Under the pieces are notes generated by a model. That model saw only the letters and a list, made by a program, of their open reading frames with translations, had not been told where the DNA came from and searched no databases. Positions 61,295 through 64,000 of a stretch of 64,000 bases of DNA are shown in pieces. The stretch is from Corynebacterium lujinxingii (GTDB lineage: Bacteria; Actinomycetota; Actinomycetes; Mycobacteriales; Mycobacteriaceae). Where the stretch lies: NCBI RefSeq assembly GCF_014490555.1, contig NZ_CP061032.1, positions 1-64,000 of the forward strand, read 5' to 3'. The first letter of the stretch is position 1. Every line of letters starts with the position of its first letter. The translations under genes were made by a program, and so were the position numbers.

Positions 61295-62539
61295 ATGGCA
61301 TATCTCACGAGGGCTGTTGACGCTCAACTCGACCAGCTGCTTCCTCACGCTGTGGCCATCGCTGTCGAGGGGCCCAAGGGCGTTGGTAAAACGGAGACCG
61401 CCCGTCGCCGCGCGACGAACGTGCTCCAGCTCGATACCGAAGAAGGTGCCGGCGTTCTCGCTGCCGACCCTTCTTTCAGTGCTAGTTCGGACGGCACGAT
61501 TCTTATCGACGAATGGCAACGCCGCCCCGAATCCTGGGACTACGTCCGTCGCGCAGTCGACAACGGGGCCCCTGCCGGGCGATTCCTCCTGACTGGCTCG
61601 GCCACGCCTGTCGCCGGCACCGACACCCACAGTGGAGCAGGCCGGATCTTGTCGCTGCGCATGCGTCCGTTGGCTCTGTTTGAGCGGCGCGGCTGGGAGT
61701 CGTCGGTAAGCATGCGCGAACTTTTCCTGGGAGAGGCAGACATCGCAGGCGAGACCGATAAAACGTTGGCGGACTACATTGACGCGATCGCGTCCGGTGG
61801 GTTCCCCGGGTTTTATGAGGCCCCCGCCGTGTTACGTAATCAGCAGTTGGATTCCTACCTCGCCCGCGTGGTCGACCGGGACCTGCCCGAGCAGGGCTAC
61901 ACTGCGCGCAACCCTTCAGCCCTGATGAACTGGCTGGCCGCCTACGCTGCCGCGAGCTCAACGACGGCGAGTTACCAGGAAATCCTCGATGCTGCCACGC
62001 CCGGGCAAGCGAACAAACCGGCAAAATCCACGACGATGGTCTACAGGGAAAAACTCGCTGAACTGTGGATGCTCGACCCGCTACCGGCATGGGACATGCG
62101 ACGCTCGCCGTTCGCTGGCCTCGCCAAATCCCCTAAGCACCAGCTCGCCGACCCCGCTTTCGCACTGCGCTTGCTTGGCGTTCCGGCAGCGAAGCTTACT
62201 GGGCGGTTCAATTACCTTTTGGGACCACTATTCGAGTCGCTTGCGACGCTGTCCGTCCGCGTTGCCGCGCAAGCGTCGTTCGGCGCTGTTGGCCACTTCC
62301 GCACCGTTAAAGGGGACAGGGAAGTGGACCTCATTGCCCAAGATCAGGACGGTGCGATCGTCGCCCTGGAGGTGAAGCTTGCAGCGAACGTGGGCGACGA
62401 CGATGTGAAACACCTGCTTTGGCTACGCGAAAAACTCCCGGATGATGTCGTCGACGCGGTCATTCTCACCACTGGATCCCGCGCCTACCGTCGCCCCGAT
62501 GGAATCGCGGTGGTCCCGTTAGCCCTGCTCGGTGCGTAG
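61295..62539 (+). CDS. AAA ATPase with DUF4143 domain
   Basis: A 414-residue protein from ATG 61295. Walker A GPKGVGKTETA is near residue 27 and Walker B TILIDEWQRRP near 70. A sensor-like FLLTGSATP and a C-terminal DUF4143 domain with the PD-(D/E)XK-like ending DREVDLIAQDQDGAIVALEVKL follow. Such proteins are widespread, variably distributed and of unknown role. It begins 49 bases after the glutaminase stop and overlaps or nearly abuts the next gene. Confidence 0.88.
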   Translation: MAYLTRAVDAQLDQLLPHAVAIAVEGPKGVGKTETARRRATNVLQLDTEEGAGVLAADPSFSASSDGTILIDEWQRRPESWDYVRRAVDNGAPAGRFLLTGSATPVAGTDTHSGAGRILSLRMRPLALFERRGWESSVSMRELFLGEADIAGETDKTLADYIDAIASGGFPGFYEAPAVLRNQQLDSYLARVVDRDLPEQGYTARNPSALMNWLAAYAAASSTTASYQEILDAATPGQANKPAKSTTMVYREKLAELWMLDPLPAWDMRRSPFAGLAKSPKHQLADPAFALRLLGVPAAKLTGRFNYLLGPLFESLATLSVRVAAQASFGAVGHFRTVKGDREVDLIAQDQDGAIVALEVKLAANVGDDDVKHLLWLREKLPDDVVDAVILTTGSRAYRRPDGIAVVPLALLGA

Positions 62540-62549
62540 GCTCGGCCCC

Positions 62550-63707
62550 ATGCTGGACCGCACAATCTGGTGGCACGTTTACCCGCTGGCCGCCCTCGGC
62601 GCCCCGATTCGCACGGAACACGACACCGCCCACCGGCTCCGCAAACTCGAGCCGTGGCTGGACTACCTCGTCGAACTCGGTTGCAACGGGCTCCTGCTCG
62701 GACCCATCTTCGCCTCCGCCACCCACGGCTACGACACCCTCGACCACTACCGCGTCGACGCGCGGCTTGGCGACGACTCAGACTTCGCCTGGCTCATCGA
62801 CGAATGCTCCTCCCGCGGCATCAACCTCATGCTCGACGGGGTGTTCAACCACGTCGCACGCACCCACCCGTGGGTCGCCGAAGGCCTAGCCGGGGACACC
62901 GACTGGGAGGGCCATGGCGAACTGGCCACCTTGCACCATTCCGATCCGCGGGTGCGCGACGCAGTGGTCGACATCATGTGCCATTGGTTGCGCCGCGGCA
63001 TCGCCGGCTGGCGCCTCGACGTCGCCTACGCCGTGCCCCCAGAGTTCTGGCGCGAGGTGCTCGCCCGGGTCCGGGACGAGTTTCCCGACGCGATGTTCCT
63101 CGGCGAGGTCATCCACGGCGACTACGCTGCCATCGCCCGTGAGGGCACCCTCGATGCCGTCACGCAGTACGAACTGTGGAAGGCGGCCTGGTCCTCCCTC
63201 GTGGACACGAATTTTTGGGAACTGGCGCACGCGCTCGAGCGTCACCCGGCCGACCTGCTGACCAACACGTTCATCGGCAACCACGACGTCGACCGCATCG
63301 CGTCAACGGTGGGGGAGGAAAAACTGGTGTTGGCCGCGGCGGTGCTGATGACCGCGCCGGGCATGCCGTCGATCTACTACGGCGACGAGCAGGGCTTCAC
63401 CGGCGTGCGCGGCGAGAGCTGGTCCGCTGACGACGCCGTGCGCCCTGCGTTGCCTGCCTCACCCGGGGAGTTGTCGCCGCTCGGCGGGTGGATTTTCACG
63501 GAGTATCAGAAGTTGATCGGGGTGCGTCGTGGTCACGCTTGGCTCACTCGGGCCCGCGTCGAGGTGCTGGATAAAACCAACGAGACAATCTCGTTTGCCT
63601 GCAGCGACGGCGAACACACGCTGCAGACCGACATGCGGCTCGACCCCGCCCCGGGCGTGCGCGTGCACACCGACGGAGAAGAGCTCTACAGCTGGATGTT
63701 GAAGTAA
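62550..63707 (+). CDS. GH13-family alpha-amylase-like enzyme
   Basis: A 385-residue single-domain GH13 enzyme. Catalytic residues: nucleophile Asp in GWRLDVAY, acid/base Glu in FLGEVIHG, and the third Asp in FIGNHDVDR; region I reads DGVFNHVA. There is no signal peptide, so it acts on cytoplasmic alpha-glucans. ATG 62550 gives MLDRTIWWHVYP; GTG 62532 overlaps the previous stop. The last 22 bases overlap the convergent gene. Confidence 0.88.
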   Translation: MLDRTIWWHVYPLAALGAPIRTEHDTAHRLRKLEPWLDYLVELGCNGLLLGPIFASATHGYDTLDHYRVDARLGDDSDFAWLIDECSSRGINLMLDGVFNHVARTHPWVAEGLAGDTDWEGHGELATLHHSDPRVRDAVVDIMCHWLRRGIAGWRLDVAYAVPPEFWREVLARVRDEFPDAMFLGEVIHGDYAAIAREGTLDAVTQYELWKAAWSSLVDTNFWELAHALERHPADLLTNTFIGNHDVDRIASTVGEEKLVLAAAVLMTAPGMPSIYYGDEQGFTGVRGESWSADDAVRPALPASPGELSPLGGWIFTEYQKLIGVRRGHAWLTRARVEVLDKTNETISFACSDGEHTLQTDMRLDPAPGVRVHTDGEELYSWMLK

Positions 63708-64000
63708 GCCAGAATCTGCGCGAGCGCGTCACGCAGGATCTTCAGCAGGTCCGGCAGCTGCAGCGTGGTCACGCCCGCGACCGGCATGTCGAACGACGGC
63801 ATGCCCGCCGGCGTCAGGTTCACGCGCTCCGGGAGCTGCGGCTGGATGTTCAGCTTCGGCTGCTGGGGCTGTTGCTTCGGCGCCGGCTGGGTCTTCGGCT
63901 TCGGCTGCTGGGGCTGCTGCTTCGGGGCGGTGTTATTGGTGGTGTTGGCCGTCTTGTTCGTGTTGTTGGTGCCCTTGAGGCCGCATCGGTTGGCGGCTTC
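63686..64000 (-). CDS. C-terminal end of a Pro/Gln/Lys-rich protein (partial)
   Basis: An open reading frame runs from the window edge to TAG at 63686-63688: 104 codons. It reads an Asn/Thr-rich part, then PKQQPQQPKPK repeats, then NIQPQLPERVNLTPAGMP and a helical LPDLLKILRDALAQILAYF ending. The Pro/Gln repeats suggest a wall-spanning linker of a secreted protein. The start lies beyond 64000; it has no start codon within the window. Confidence 0.7.
   Translation of the reverse strand, partial: EAANRCGLKGTNNTNKTANTTNNTAPKQQPQQPKPKTQPAPKQQPQQPKLNIQPQLPERVNLTPAGMPSFDMPVAGVTTLQLPDLLKILRDALAQILAYFNIQL

Noticed and set aside
1..64000. CRISPR array
   Set aside because: I saw no run of regularly spaced identical 25-40-bp repeats; the repeats found are paired hairpins, tandem short units and one long direct repeat.

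Overview
The window is an oriC-proximal stretch of a high-G+C Corynebacterium chromosome. The gene order dnaA-dnaN-recF-dciA(DUF721)-gyrB ... gyrA-DUF3566, the many TTATCCACA boxes around dnaA, the tRNA-Ile/tRNA-Ala pair, and the cell-division/kinase block crgA-pknB-pknA-pbpA-rodA-pstP-fhaB-fhaA-tRNA-Leu are all typical of Corynebacteriales. I cannot name the species from sequence alone.

Layout. 1-2612: origin region with two DnaA-box clusters flanking dnaA. 2613-5586: dnaN, recF and dciA. 5704-7941: an Abi/HEPN-type abortive-infection-like gene split by an intact IS256-family (IS1249-like) element with an 8-bp target duplication. 8082-16825: gyrB and gyrA, separated by about 3.7 kb of accessory genes (three minus-strand envelope or unknown genes and a small toxin-antitoxin-like pair), then a DUF3566 membrane protein. 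GyrA carries Ile at the quinolone-determining position 87. 16892-28795: a secreted metalloprotease, two tRNAs and two giant paralogous surface proteins (1461 and 1525 aa) that begin with a 287-bp near-identical promoter/start segment. 28839-34897: a cutinase-like esterase, a small membrane protein, a YhgE/Pip exporter with an ATPase-like partner lacking a P-loop, a divergent TetR regulator and an unknown membrane protein. 35168-38370: metF-metE methionine synthesis. 38504-39735: a DUF559 nuclease-like gene bracketed by two related hairpin repeats. 39832-43168: cyclophilin, rhomboid protease, a second DnaA-box cluster, a chimeric pseudogene (Asp23-like start, catalase end) and a secreted protein with a possible aerolysin-like region. 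43598-52968: the growth/division signalling operon. 53144-58209: tRNA-Leu, a drug exporter, then an apparent nitric-oxide/copper group (NnrS-like membrane protein, cupredoxin, Cys-containing HTH regulator, flavohaemoglobin). 58258-64000: an unknown protein, a three-domain glutaminase, a DUF4143 ATPase, a GH13 enzyme and the C-terminal end of a Pro/Gln-rich protein running off the window.

The most interesting signals are not single genes. A 15-bp inverted repeat, GATTGTT-S-AACAATC, lies upstream of four secreted or surface protein genes, in a phased array at one of them, which suggests an undescribed envelope regulon. An 11-bp motif GCTTNNCGACG occurs about 40 times in 64 kb on both strands, including non-coding copies. 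The DUF559 gene is bracketed by duplicated hairpins, and a DnaA-box cluster lies about 39 kb from oriC. All calls are from reading the sequence; no database search was run.
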